64,000 bases of DNA from RBG-16-66-20 sp036560705 (lineage in GTDB: Bacteria; Pseudomonadota; Gammaproteobacteria; Burkholderiales; SG8-39): assembly GCA_036560705.1 (NCBI GenBank), contig DATBQR010000075.1:10290-74289 (forward strand). Direction: 5' to 3'. The translations under genes were made by a program, and so were the position numbers. A model generated the notes under the pieces. The model did not search any database. It saw only the letters and a program-made list of their open reading frames with translations, and was not told where the DNA came from. This document shows, piece after piece, positions 1 through 10,357 of the stretch (its first letter is position 1; each line of letters starts with the position of its first letter).

Positions 1-51
1 ACCCGCGACCTGACCGCGCCGCGCGTCGCTCGTAATGTCGCTGGCATCGGC

Positions 52-690
52 ATGACCTCGCAGCGCACGCGCGCGCGCATGATCGAACGGCTGCGCGAAC
101 AGGGCATCGCGGATGCACGCGTGCTCGAGGCGATGGCCGCCGTGCCGCGCCATTTCTTCGTCGAGGAGGCGCTCGCCAGCCGCGCCTACGAGGACACCGC
201 GCTGCCGATCGGTTTCGGGCAGACCATCTCGCAGCCTTTCGTCGTGGCGCTGATGATCGAATTTCTCGTCAGGGACAGAAAGCTCGGCAAAGTCCTGGAG
301 GTTGGAACCGGCTGCGGCTACCAGGCCGCGGTGCTGGCGAGCCTGGCCGTGGAGGTGTATTCGGTCGAGCGCATCCGGGAGCTGCTCGAGCGCGCGCGCA
401 CCAACCTGCGCGAGCTGCGGCTGAAGAACCTGCGCCTGGCGCACGGTGACGGCGCCGCGGGCATGGAAAAGGCCGCGCCCTTCGATTCGATCATCGTCGC
501 CGCGGCCGCGCCGGAGGTGCCGCAGGCCCTCTTACAGCAACTGGCGCGGGGTGGCAGAATGATATTGCCCGTGCGCGAGGGCAGGGCGGACGCGCAGCGG
601 CTGCTTCTGATCGAGCGCGGCGCGCGGGGCTACACCGAGACGCCGCTCGACCCGGTGCGCTTCGTCCCGCTGCAGGCTGGAAAGGCATGA
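52..690 (+). CDS. pcm: Protein-L-isoaspartate O-methyltransferase
   Basis: The enzyme uses S-adenosylmethionine to methylate isoaspartyl residues in aged cytoplasmic proteins so that they can revert to aspartate. The 212 residues fit the family length (about 208 in E. coli). The segment LPIGFGQTISQP (residues 51-62) and the SAM-binding loop VLEVGTGCGYQ (81-91) are clear. The frame remains open to the left edge of the window, and betaproteobacterial homologues often carry extra N-terminal residues before the MTSQRTR segment, so the true start may lie outside. The stop overlaps the nlpD start by four bases (ATGA), which suggests translational coupling. Confidence 0.93.
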   Translation: MTSQRTRARMIERLREQGIADARVLEAMAAVPRHFFVEEALASRAYEDTALPIGFGQTISQPFVVALMIEFLVRDRKLGKVLEVGTGCGYQAAVLASLAVEVYSVERIRELLERARTNLRELRLKNLRLAHGDGAAGMEKAAPFDSIIVAAAAPEVPQALLQQLARGGRMILPVREGRADAQRLLLIERGARGYTETPLDPVRFVPLQAGKA

Positions 691-1634
691 TGAGATTCGG
701 CTTCGCTTTGCTGACAATCTTGATCGCCGGCTGCGCCTCGCGCGCGCCGGCGCCGGTGGACGATCGCCGCCCCGCGCCGGCGCCCCAGCCGAAGCCGCCG
801 GTGGCGCAGAGCACGCCCGTTCCGGGCGCATCGGTCACGGCGGCGCGCCCAGGTTATTACATCGTCAAGCGCGGCGACACGCTCTATTCCATCGCCCTGG
901 AGCACGGCGTTGACTACCGCGAACTCGCGCAATGGAACAAGCTCGATGACCCTTCGAAGATCCGCGTCGGCCAGGAGCTGCGCGTCGCTCCGCCCGAAGA
1001 CCACGCCGCGGTGCAGGTGGGCGCCGCGCCGTTGGCCGGCGAAATCGAGTCCCGGCCGCTTGGCGCATCTGCCCCCGGTGCGCCGCCGCTGGCGGCGCAG
1101 GACGGCGCGATGAAGACCTCTCCCAAGGCCTTGCGGCTGCCATATTCCGAGCAGAATCTGGCCTTGCTGTCGAGATCCGAGGCGCCGAAACCGGAAACCA
1201 GGCCGGAACCCGTCGCTGCCGCCAAGCCGGCCCCTGCTCCCGTCGCCGCCCCCGACCGCGACCCCGACGCGATCGAATTCGCCTGGCCCGCGCGCGGCAA
1301 GCTGCTGGCGGGCTTCGCCGAGCCGAACAACAAGGGACTGGACATCTCCGGCAAGCCGGGCGACCCGGTGCTCGCCGCGGCCAGCGGCCGGGTGATGTAC
1401 ATCGGCACCGGCATCCGCGGCTACGGCAAGCTGATCGTCATCAAGCACGACAACAATTTCAACAGCGTCTACGCGCACAACCGCGAGATCCTGGTGAAAG
1501 AGGGCCAGAACGTGACGCGCGGCCAGCGCATCGCCGAGCTCGGCGACACCGATGCCGACGCGCCCATGCTGCACTTCGAGATCCGCAAGTCCGGCAAGCC
1601 GGTGGACCCGGCGAAGTACTTGCCCCCGTCGTGA
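687..1634 (+). CDS. nlpD: NlpD-like murein hydrolase activator lipoprotein
   Basis: This is a 315-residue envelope lipoprotein. The signal peptide ends in lipobox IAGC with Cys16. A LysM domain spans about residues 57-101 and binds peptidoglycan. A proline/alanine-rich linker leads to a C-terminal LytM (M23) domain at about 198-312. The metal-binding motifs are degenerate: the usual H-x3-D region reads NKGLD, and the usual HxH reads MLHFE. That is expected for an NlpD/EnvC-type activator that switches on amidases rather than cutting peptidoglycan itself. It is coupled to pcm by an ATGA overlap, the classical pcm-nlpD order. The rpoS gene that often follows is not here. Confidence 0.9.
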   Translation: MMRFGFALLTILIAGCASRAPAPVDDRRPAPAPQPKPPVAQSTPVPGASVTAARPGYYIVKRGDTLYSIALEHGVDYRELAQWNKLDDPSKIRVGQELRVAPPEDHAAVQVGAAPLAGEIESRPLGASAPGAPPLAAQDGAMKTSPKALRLPYSEQNLALLSRSEAPKPETRPEPVAAAKPAPAPVAAPDRDPDAIEFAWPARGKLLAGFAEPNNKGLDISGKPGDPVLAAASGRVMYIGTGIRGYGKLIVIKHDNNFNSVYAHNREILVKEGQNVTRGQRIAELGDTDADAPMLHFEIRKSGKPVDPAKYLPPS

Positions 1635-1640
1635 AGGAAA

Positions 1641-1664
1641 AAACGGGGCAGGCCCCGTTTTTTT
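1641..1664. terminator. Bidirectional rho-independent terminator between nlpD and mltB
   Basis: A nine-base perfect stem (arms 1641-1649 and 1652-1660) is followed by a run of T on the plus strand and preceded by a run of A. It can therefore terminate nlpD on the plus strand and mltB on the minus strand. The T run overlaps the mltB stop codon. Confidence 0.92.
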
Positions 1665-2667
1665 AGCGCCTTGCCTTGATTTCCTGCGCGAGGTCGTACA
1701 CGGCCGAAGCGTAGAGAACGCTCCGGTTATAGCGCGTCAGCACGAAGAAGTTGCGCAGCCCAAGGCGGTACTCGGTTGCAGCTCCCGGACTCTCCAGCTC
1801 GATCAGCGCCACCGGCGTATCCAGGGGGAGGTCGCTGCGCGTTTCCACGCCGAAGCGCCGGAGATCCGACAGCGGTATCTTGGGTTCGGCGCCCGTGTAT
1901 GCCAGCTCCCGGAGGGCGTCCCCGGTATTTCCGCCCGCCATGTGCGCCGGCAGTTCGATCCGCTCGCCGCGCCGCCAGCCGTGCCGGGCGAGGAAATTGG
2001 CGACGCTGCCGACCGCGTCGCTGGGGCTTGCGCGCAGGTCGATCGCGCCGTCGCCGTCGTAGTCCACCGCGAAGCGGCGGTAGCTGCCGGGCATGAACTG
2101 CGGGATGCCGATCGCGCCGGCATAGGAGCCGCGCACGCTGAAGACGTCGATGCCGGCGTCGCGCGCGAACAGCAGGTACTGCTCCAGCTCGCCGCGGAAG
2201 AAGTCGGCGCGCGGCGGGTAGTCGAAGGCCAGCGTCGACAGCGCGTCGATGACGCGCCAGCCGCCCATCTGGCGGCCGTAGACGGTCTCCACGCCGATGA
2301 TGGCGACGATGATTTCCTCGGGCACGCCGTGCTCCTGCGCGGCGCGCGCCAGCGCCGCGGCGTTGCGGCGCCAGAACTCGACTCCCTCGGCGATGCGTGC
2401 GTCGTTGACGAAGCGGCCGCGGTAGGTCTGCCAGGAACGCATCGGCGCGGTCTTCGGCGGCTCGATCGCGGCGAGGATCGCCGGCTCGCGGCGCGCGCGG
2501 GAGAAGAGGAACTTCAATTCGCGCTCGACGAAGCCGTTGCGCTCGACCATCTCGCGGATGAAGCCCTGCACGTCGCCGCGCCTGCCGTAGGGGGTGGGCG
2601 AGGGCGGCGCGGCCAGCGCCGCGGACGCGAGCAGCAGCACCGACAGAAAAAAGCAGAAGCGCTTCAT
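1663..2667 (-). CDS. mltB: Lytic murein transglycosylase B (MltB family)
   Basis: The enzyme cleaves the MurNAc-GlcNAc bond of peptidoglycan, forming 1,6-anhydromuropeptides in the periplasm. It has 334 residues with a signal peptide ending near ALA (residue 19-20); no cysteine lipobox is seen, so it is probably soluble, unlike E. coli MltB. The catalytic glutamate is E127 in GVETVYG. The family segments GAIGIPQFMPGSY and VDYDGDGAIDL follow. It is the last gene of a leftward run with tgpA ten bases upstream, and ends in the shared bidirectional terminator. AmpD, encoded at 18222, processes this class of product. Confidence 0.92.
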   Translation of the reverse strand: MKRFCFFLSVLLLASAALAAPPSPTPYGRRGDVQGFIREMVERNGFVERELKFLFSRARREPAILAAIEPPKTAPMRSWQTYRGRFVNDARIAEGVEFWRRNAAALARAAQEHGVPEEIIVAIIGVETVYGRQMGGWRVIDALSTLAFDYPPRADFFRGELEQYLLFARDAGIDVFSVRGSYAGAIGIPQFMPGSYRRFAVDYDGDGAIDLRASPSDAVGSVANFLARHGWRRGERIELPAHMAGGNTGDALRELAYTGAEPKIPLSDLRRFGVETRSDLPLDTPVALIELESPGAATEYRLGLRNFFVLTRYNRSVLYASAVYDLAQEIKARR

Positions 2668-2677
2668 CCGCCGGGTT

Positions 2678-4666
2678 TCATCCGACCTGCAGTTCCCTGA
2701 CCATGCGGCGCAGTTCTACCACGCTGCCCGGCGAAGCCTCCTTGCCGTAGCGCAGCGCGATGTAGAGCGCCGCGATGCGGCGGATCGGCTCGCCGGCGGA
2801 CGGCAGGCCGTGCGCGGCGCGCTCGGAATAGTCCAACGGTCCTTCCTGAGGCGCGCGCGCCATGCCCATGGCGCCCAGCTTGCGGCAGAAAAGATCCCAT
2901 GCCGCCTGCACCGGGTCGGGGCGCGCGAGGCGCCGCAGCATCCAGGCAAACAGGCCGAGGACGAAGACGCCCAGCAGCGCGAACAGCGTGGAGGTAAGTT
3001 CCAGCCAGTCGGCGCCCGGCATTCCCAGCCAGGCCATCAGTTCGCGCTGCTGGTCGGGGTTGTAGCCGAGCACCCGCAGGTCCCACTGCGTGGCGAGCGC
3101 CTCCCAGTTGTAGCGCAGCGTACGCAGCCATTCTATTTCGGAGCGCATCAGCAGCGGCAGCGGGTTGTCGGCGGGCACCGAGCGGGCGAGCCCGGCATCC
3201 AGCCGGCCGGGCACCGAGAGCGCGGTCGGGTCGACGCGCAGCCAGCCGCGGTCGGCGAGGAAGACTTCCGCCCAGGCATGCGCGTCGGACTGCCGTACGG
3301 TGAACTGGCCGTCCACCGGGTTGCGGTCGCCGCCCAGGTAGCCGGTGACGATGCGCGCCGGCACCCCCGCGGCGCGCATGAGAAACACGAACGCGGAGGA
3401 AAAGTGTTCGCAGAACCCCTGCCGAGTGACGAACAGGAATTCGTCGATCGAATCGCGCCCGAGCAGCGGCGGCTCGGTGGTGTACTGCAGGCGCTCGGCG
3501 CGGAAGTACTCGATCGCGCGCGCCACGATCTGCGCGTTGTCCGCCGAGGCCGCGCGCCAGCCCTCGGCCAGGGCGGCGGCGCGCGGGTTGAATCCGGGCG
3601 GCAGGCGCAACGCGCGGCGCAGGTAGCGGCCCGCCTCCGCCGGGTTGGGCTCGGCATCGACGACCGAGGCCATTTCGTAGCGCATGCGCGCGCGTACCGG
3701 CTGCAGGGCCACGATGCGGCCATCGTCCAGGTAGCGCGAGCGCTCCGGCAGGCTCGCCGCGGTCTCGAGCGCGAACAGCCAGGGGCGGTTGTGCGGCTCG
3801 AGCAGCACCGCGTAGTCGAAGCGGGTGCCGCCCCGCGGCGACGGCAGCTCGGCGAAGGCGGCCGATCCCGGGCGCCAGGTGCGGCCGTCGAAGTCGTACA
3901 TCACCGGGCCGCGCCAGTAGAGCGCGCGGCGCGGCGGCGCGGCGCCCTGGAATTCGACGCGGAAGGCGATGGCGTCCGACAGCGTCAGCTTCGATAGGCT
4001 GCCGGGCGCCATCGTGTCGGAGAGCCCGCTCATGCCGGCGTAGGCGTCCTGCGGCAGCCCCCACAGCGGCCCCTGCACGCGGGGAAAGAGCAGGAACAGC
4101 GCCAGCGCCGCGGGCACTGCCTGCGCGAGCAGCAGGCGGGCGGTGCGCAGGTTGGCGCGCCATTCCCGGCGCGGCGCGGCGAAGCCCACCAGCGCCGCGA
4201 CGCTGGTGGCGACCGCGGCGCACATGCCGATCGCCGTCGGGATCGACTGGGTGGAGAGAAAATTGGTGATGGCAAGGAACCAGGTGAGGAACACCACCGC
4301 AGCCGCGTCGCGCTGGTTGCGCGATTCGAGCAGCTTCAGGCCCGAAAACAGCACTAGCAGCATGATTCCCGGCGTGCGGCCGAAAAGGGCGCGGTACTCG
4401 AGCCAGACGCCGGCGCAGGCGAGTCCCGCCACCCCCAGCAGCACCCAGGCCGGGGGCAGCAGGCTGCGGTTGGACAGCGCGGCGGCGCGCCAGGCATACA
4501 GCGCCAGCGTGAGCAGCGTCAGCCACCACGGCGCGCGTAGCGCGTGCGGCGCGACCACGATCAGCAATCCGGCGAGCAGCACCAGCAGGTCGCGCCGGCC
4601 GATGGGGCGTACGGCGGGCGCGGGCGGCTGCGCCGGATCCAGGGCGGCCGGCGCGCCGCTACTCAT
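2678..4666 (-). CDS. tgpA: TgpA-type membrane transglutaminase (DUF3488/DUF4129)
   Basis: This 662-residue inner-membrane protein has several hydrophobic segments at the N-terminus (DUF3488 part, first 200 or so residues), then a periplasmic transglutaminase-like core, one more membrane segment and a cytoplasmic DUF4129-like tail. The catalytic triad is visible as Cys in GFCEHFSSAF, His in SDAHAW and Asp in RVDPT. Pseudomonas TgpA is essential for growth; its substrate is not established. The start at 4666 was chosen because it overlaps the DUF58 gene by eight bases and puts the first membrane helix close to the N-terminus; an in-frame ATG exists at 4723. It sits between two lytic transglycosylase genes. 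Confidence 0.87.
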   Translation of the reverse strand: MSSGAPAALDPAQPPAPAVRPIGRRDLLVLLAGLLIVVAPHALRAPWWLTLLTLALYAWRAAALSNRSLLPPAWVLLGVAGLACAGVWLEYRALFGRTPGIMLLVLFSGLKLLESRNQRDAAAVVFLTWFLAITNFLSTQSIPTAIGMCAAVATSVAALVGFAAPRREWRANLRTARLLLAQAVPAALALFLLFPRVQGPLWGLPQDAYAGMSGLSDTMAPGSLSKLTLSDAIAFRVEFQGAAPPRRALYWRGPVMYDFDGRTWRPGSAAFAELPSPRGGTRFDYAVLLEPHNRPWLFALETAASLPERSRYLDDGRIVALQPVRARMRYEMASVVDAEPNPAEAGRYLRRALRLPPGFNPRAAALAEGWRAASADNAQIVARAIEYFRAERLQYTTEPPLLGRDSIDEFLFVTRQGFCEHFSSAFVFLMRAAGVPARIVTGYLGGDRNPVDGQFTVRQSDAHAWAEVFLADRGWLRVDPTALSVPGRLDAGLARSVPADNPLPLLMRSEIEWLRTLRYNWEALATQWDLRVLGYNPDQQRELMAWLGMPGADWLELTSTLFALLGVFVLGLFAWMLRRLARPDPVQAAWDLFCRKLGAMGMARAPQEGPLDYSERAAHGLPSAGEPIRRIAALYIALRYGKEASPGSVVELRRMVRELQVG

Positions 4667-5606
4667 ACAGCGCCAGCGCCTCCAGGCAGGCGGCGCGCTG
4701 GGCTTCGCCGTTGCCGGAGGCAAGCTCGGTCCCGGGCAGGCGCAGCCCGTAGCGTGCGCCGGCGCGCTCGGCCGCGAGCACCCAGCCCGCGAGGCGCGCG
4801 AGCCGCTGCTCCAGGCCGAGCGGCGCGGGCAGGTCCCGCAGGTCGAACCATAGTTCGGCGACCGCGTCGCCGGCGAACTGCTTGGTCAGCATGTCGTCGC
4901 TGCGTGCGTGCAAGGTGTCGCTGCGCGCCACGGATTTCCAGGCGACGTGGCGCGGGGAATCGGACCGCTGGTAGGCGCGCAGGCCGGAAAAATCGTCGCT
5001 GCCCTGCGCGTGGGCGCGCGTGCCGCCCGCCTGCGCGCTGGAGGCCGCCGGAGGCAGGGCGCTCGCCTCGGGCCGCGGGTAGACCAGGCACCGGCTGTCG
5101 AGCTCGACGTAGCTCCAGGCGCGGAACAGGCCGAGCGGAAAGCGCGTCTCCAGCATCACCCGCCCGAGCGGCAGCCAGCCGCGGCGCGGCGCCGGCACCG
5201 CCAGCGTCGCCTCCGCCGCCGAGGCCGGGCCGAGGTCCACGGTGCAATGCGCGCCGGAGGCGATCTGGCGCACGAGGATTTCCGGGCGGTCGAAGTTGCC
5301 CGGGTTGGCCAGCCCGAGCCGGAACTGCACACGGTCGCCGGCGAATACCGGGTCGCAGCGCCCGGCGCGCACCGACAGCTGCGCGAGGTTGCGCGCGGTC
5401 TGCACCATGCCCGCGATGCCCATGCCGGCGAGCAGGAACGTGAGGGCGAAGCCGAGCGACAGCGCGTAGTTGATCGAACCGACCAGCAGGATCGCCAGCG
5501 TGCCGCCGAAAAACAGGCCGAGCCGGCTCGGCACGATGTAGACGCGGCGGTGGCCAAGCACGATCGCGCCGCGTTCCGGGGGCGCATAGCCGTAGAACCA
5601 TCCCAT
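4659..5606 (-). CDS. DUF58 domain-containing membrane protein
   Basis: About 315 residues. Two hydrophobic segments near the N-terminus (about residues 30-70) are followed by a beta-rich region and the DUF58 signature around FSGLRAYQRSDSPRHVAWK. DUF58 proteins are usually encoded with a MoxR AAA+ ATPase and a TgpA-like transglutaminase; their exact role is unknown. Here TgpA follows with an eight-base overlap, but no MoxR gene is present. The start is uncertain: ATG at 5606 gives a compact N-terminus starting MGWFYGY, and GTG at 5639 is possible; neither has a strong ribosome site. Confidence 0.85.
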   Translation of the reverse strand: MGWFYGYAPPERGAIVLGHRRVYIVPSRLGLFFGGTLAILLVGSINYALSLGFALTFLLAGMGIAGMVQTARNLAQLSVRAGRCDPVFAGDRVQFRLGLANPGNFDRPEILVRQIASGAHCTVDLGPASAAEATLAVPAPRRGWLPLGRVMLETRFPLGLFRAWSYVELDSRCLVYPRPEASALPPAASSAQAGGTRAHAQGSDDFSGLRAYQRSDSPRHVAWKSVARSDTLHARSDDMLTKQFAGDAVAELWFDLRDLPAPLGLEQRLARLAGWVLAAERAGARYGLRLPGTELASGNGEAQRAACLEALALYE

Positions 5607-5647
5607 CAGCTTCGGGTTCGACCGCAGGGGAAGCCGCACGGCAGCCG

Positions 5648-6252
5648 TCAGCTCGTGGCGCCGTCGTATTTCCAGCGGCCGCGCCAGGCCGCGTACACCG
5701 CGTCCGGATACTCGGGGCGCCCGAGGCTGCCGTTGTAGCGGCCGAGCGCGCGGAAGAAATCGCCTTTTTCGACGTCGAGGTAGTAGCGCAGGATGACGCA
5801 GCCGTAGCGCAGGTTGGTGCGCAGCGCGAACAGGTCGTGGTGCGGCTCGCCGATCAGCTTGGTCCAGAACGGCATCACCTGCATGTAGCCGCGCGCCCCC
5901 GACATGGATACCGCGTACTTGCGGAAGTTCGACTCCACCTGTATCACGCCCAGCACCAGCTGCGGATCGAGCCCGGCGCGCGTCGCCTCGTACTGCACGG
6001 TTTTCAGCAGCTCGGTGCGCTGCTTGCGGTCGGGAATGCGCGGCTCGAGGCGCTTGGACATCTCGGAGAGCCACTGGTAGGCGTTCTGCGCCCCGCTTTT
6101 GAAAAGAAGCACCGGTACCGCGCGGTCGGCGATCGACGCCTGCAACGAGTTGCGCACGCTGTCGGCAAGCTGCTCCTGTGCCTGGTTGCCGGCGAGCGCC
6201 GACGGCGGCGCCAGCAGGGAAGGCAGCAGCAGGCAGAGCGCGAGGGCTCTTC

Positions 6253-6256
<4 letters not shown>
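5648..6256 (-). CDS. Lytic transglycosylase, SLT-domain family
   Basis: A 202-residue exported protein with a signal peptide (cleavage near ALAG, residue 22-23). The SLT fold is recognised from QLVLGVIQVESNFRKYAVS, with the catalytic Glu in QVES, then GARGYMQVMPFW and a C-terminal YNGSLGRPEYPD segment. It would cleave glycan strands in the periplasm. Its ATG overlaps the proS stop by four bases, so it is translated from the proS message. This proS-transglycosylase neighbourhood occurs in other betaproteobacteria. It begins the cell-wall part of the run that continues to DUF58, tgpA and mltB. Confidence 0.9.
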
Positions 6257-7953
<1,697 letters not shown>

Positions 7954-8034
7954 TCGTACGTCGGCTTTGCGCGTTGAAATTGCGCGGTGGCTGTGGAAAA
8001 ATGCGAGTGGAATTCTAGCTTAGGTGGTGCAGCC

Positions 8035-8556
8035 ATGCTCGATCGGGACGGCTACCGGCCAAATGTAGGCATCCTCCTTCTCAACGCGCGCAACGACGTG
8101 TTCTGGGGCAAGAGGGTCAACCAGCATGCCTGGCAGTTCCCGCAGGGCGGCATCAAGGCGGGCGAATCCCCCGAGCAGGCGATGTACCGCGAGCTGGAGG
8201 AGGAGGTCGGCCTCAAGCCCGAGCACGTCCGCATCCTCGGCCGCACGCGCCACTGGCTGCGCTACGAAGTTCCGGAGAAATGGATCCGGCGCGACTGGCG
8301 CGGCACCTACCGGGGGCAGAAGCAGATCTGGTACCTGCTGCGCATGATGGGGCGCGACTGCGACGTCAAGCTGCGCGGCAACGGCAAGCCGGAATTCGAC
8401 GCCTGGCGCTGGCACGACTACTGGGTGCCGGTGGAGGCGGTGATCGAGTTCAAGCGCGAGGTTTACCGCCAGGCGCTGACCGAGCTGCATCGTTTCCAGA
8501 ACGCCGACCGGCGCCACCGTCCCAAACCCGCTCAGATCGCAACCCCCATCGGCTAG
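8035..8556 (+). CDS. rppH: RNA pyrophosphohydrolase (NUDIX)
   Basis: Removes pyrophosphate from the 5' triphosphate end of mRNA, which opens transcripts to RNase E decay. It has 174 residues. The NUDIX box GGIKAGESPEQAMYRELEEE fits the G-x5-E-x7-RE-U-x-EE-x-G-U pattern, continuing VGL. Flanking RppH segments WQFPQGG and WLRYEVPEKWIRRDW are also conserved. The ATG at 8035 is chosen because homologues start MLDRDGYRPNVG and AGGTGG lies just upstream; an in-frame ATG... candidate at 7987 only adds 16 unconserved residues. It is divergent from proS, a conserved betaproteobacterial arrangement. Confidence 0.95.
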   Translation: MLDRDGYRPNVGILLLNARNDVFWGKRVNQHAWQFPQGGIKAGESPEQAMYRELEEEVGLKPEHVRILGRTRHWLRYEVPEKWIRRDWRGTYRGQKQIWYLLRMMGRDCDVKLRGNGKPEFDAWRWHDYWVPVEAVIEFKREVYRQALTELHRFQNADRRHRPKPAQIATPIG

Positions 8557-8604
8557 GGGCGCGCTACCGCAGCATCCGTCACCCCACCAACCGAAGGGGG
8601 ATTC

Positions 8605-9234
8605 ATGGACCGCCAGTATCAATCGCTTCCGATCCGGGAACTGGGCGAGGACGCGCGCTTTCGCCGTCCGATCCAGCCCGGGGCGGCCCTGCGGGTTACG
8701 CTCGAATCCCCGGCGCTGGACGTGATGACCGATCTTTGCCGCACTAGCCCGGCGACCATCCGTCCGCAGGCGCCGATCGAGGCCGCCAACCGATTCATGA
8801 TTTCGCGCGGCGTTCGCCTGCTGCTGGTAGTGGACGATCACGAGGCGGTGCTGGGGGTGGTAACCGCAACTGACGTGCTGGGCGAGAAGTCGATGCGCGT
8901 CGCGATCGAGCTCGGCGTCAAGCGCGGCGACCTGACGGTGGGCGATATCATGACTCCGGCGCGGCAGGTGGAAGTCATCGCGCTCGACGATATCGAGGGC
9001 GCGCGGGTCGGCCACGTGCTCGAAACGCTGCGCCGTGCCGGGCGCCAGCACGCGCTTGTGGTGGATTTCGAAGTCGTTCCGCCAAGGAGCTTGATCGACG
9101 CGCCGGTCAGGCGCACCATGGTCCGCGGTATCCTGTCGATCTCGCAGCTGGGGCGCCAGCTCGGCATCGTGCTGCAGACCGCCGGCGAGGTGGCGCGCAC
9201 CTTCTCTGAAATCGAGAGTGCGCTGGGGCGATAG
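8605..9234 (+). CDS. CBS-domain protein
   Basis: A 209-residue cytoplasmic protein built from a CBS-domain pair. The first repeat spans about residues 40-95 (DVMTDL ... RLLLVVDDHEAVLGVVTATDVLG), the second about 110-190 (VGDIMTP ... GILSISQLGRQLG). CBS pairs bind adenine nucleotides and regulate a partner domain or protein, but no partner domain is fused here. A purine-rich site (GAAGGGGG) precedes the ATG. It sits between rppH and rubrerythrin. The specific function is not recognisable. Confidence 0.82.
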   Translation: MDRQYQSLPIRELGEDARFRRPIQPGAALRVTLESPALDVMTDLCRTSPATIRPQAPIEAANRFMISRGVRLLLVVDDHEAVLGVVTATDVLGEKSMRVAIELGVKRGDLTVGDIMTPARQVEVIALDDIEGARVGHVLETLRRAGRQHALVVDFEVVPPRSLIDAPVRRTMVRGILSISQLGRQLGIVLQTAGEVARTFSEIESALGR

Positions 9235-9323
9235 AACGCGTCTATTGGTTTCATCGCAAGAAACGATTTGCCGGGACACCGCGCCGGACGTAGCTTGTCC
9301 CATCCCTTTTCAAAGGAGGCTGT

Positions 9324-9743
9324 ATGCAACTCAAAGGTTCCAAGACCCACGACAATCTGAAAGCGGCGTTCGCCGGCGAATCGCAGGCGAACCGCAGGTA
9401 CCTCTACTTCGCGGCCAAGGCGGACGTCGAGGGCCAGAACGACGTCGCGGCGCTGTTCCGCTCTACCGCCGAGGGCGAGACCGGGCACGCGCACGGCCAC
9501 CTCGAATATATGGAGCCGGTGGGCGACCCGGCCACCAACCTGCCGATCGGCCGCACCAAGCTGAACCTTTCGGCCGCGGTTGCCGGCGAGACGCACGAGT
9601 ACACCGACATGTACCCGGGGATGGCGAAGACGGCGCGCGGCGAAGGCTTCACCGAGATCGCCGACTGGTTCGAGACGCTGGCCAAGGCGGAGCGCTCGCA
9701 CGCCAATCGCTTCCAGAAAGCCCTCGATCAACTCGTCGAATAG
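9324..9743 (+). CDS. Rubrerythrin-like diiron protein without rubredoxin domain
   Basis: A 139-residue four-helix ferritin-like protein. The diiron ligands are seen in two ExxH-type stretches: AFAGESQANRRYLYF plus AEGETGHAHGH in the first half, and VAGETHEYTDM plus AKAERSHANRF in the second. The C-terminal rubredoxin domain of classical rubrerythrin (two CxxC) is missing. Such proteins reduce peroxide. A near-ideal Shine-Dalgarno sequence (AAAGGAGG) lies just before the ATG, which suggests high expression. DUF3501 follows after 32 bases; in other proteobacteria an Fe-S oxidoreductase commonly sits between these two genes. Confidence 0.92.
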   Translation: MQLKGSKTHDNLKAAFAGESQANRRYLYFAAKADVEGQNDVAALFRSTAEGETGHAHGHLEYMEPVGDPATNLPIGRTKLNLSAAVAGETHEYTDMYPGMAKTARGEGFTEIADWFETLAKAERSHANRFQKALDQLVE

Positions 9744-9775
9744 ACGGGTTGATCCTGTGCGCAGTTAGCGGATTG

Positions 9776-10357
9776 ATGGCGCAGATCGCGCCCGAAAGCC
9801 TCCTCTCGCTGGAGGTTTATGCCCGGGAGCGCAACGCTTACCGCTCCCGGGTGATCGCCCACAAGAAGCTGCGTACGGTGCACGCGGGCGAGAACGTCAC
9901 CTTGATTTTCGAGGATGAAACCACCATCCGCTACCAGGTGCAGGAGATGCTGCGCATCGAACGCATCTTCGAGGCGGAAGGCATCCGCGGCGAACTGGAG
10001 GCCTACAACCCGCTGATTCCCGACGGCGGCAACTGGAAGGCGACCATGCTGATCGAGTATCCGGAGCCCGAGGAACGGCGCCGGCGGCTGGCCGAGCTGA
10101 AGGGTGTCGAGGACCGCGCCTGGGTGGAAGTCGAGGGTTGCGCGCGCGTATACGCGATCGCCGACGAGGACCTGGAGCGCGAGAACGAGGAAAAGACTTC
10201 CGCCGTGCATTTCGTGCGCTTCGAGCTGGATGCCGGGATGCGCCAGGCGCTGAAGCAGGGCGCCGGCCTGGCCATCGGCGTCGACCATCCGCACTACCGC
10301 GCCAGCGTCGCGGTCGCCGGGGAAGTGCGGGCGTCGCTGGCGGCCGATCTCGCTTGA
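9776..10357 (+). CDS. DUF3501 family protein
   Basis: A 193-residue soluble protein recognised as DUF3501 from the run of conserved segments: RSRVIAHKKLRTVHAGEN, FEDETTIRYQVQEMLRIE, EAYNPLIPDGGNWKATM and VDHPHYRASV. The function is unknown; it usually accompanies rubrerythrin and an Fe-S (heterodisulfide-reductase-like) protein and so may act in peroxide or redox stress. The ATG at 9776 gives a start matching the conserved region. Its stop overlaps the TTG start of the next gene. Confidence 0.85.
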   Translation: MAQIAPESLLSLEVYARERNAYRSRVIAHKKLRTVHAGENVTLIFEDETTIRYQVQEMLRIERIFEAEGIRGELEAYNPLIPDGGNWKATMLIEYPEPEERRRRLAELKGVEDRAWVEVEGCARVYAIADEDLERENEEKTSAVHFVRFELDAGMRQALKQGAGLAIGVDHPHYRASVAVAGEVRASLAADLA

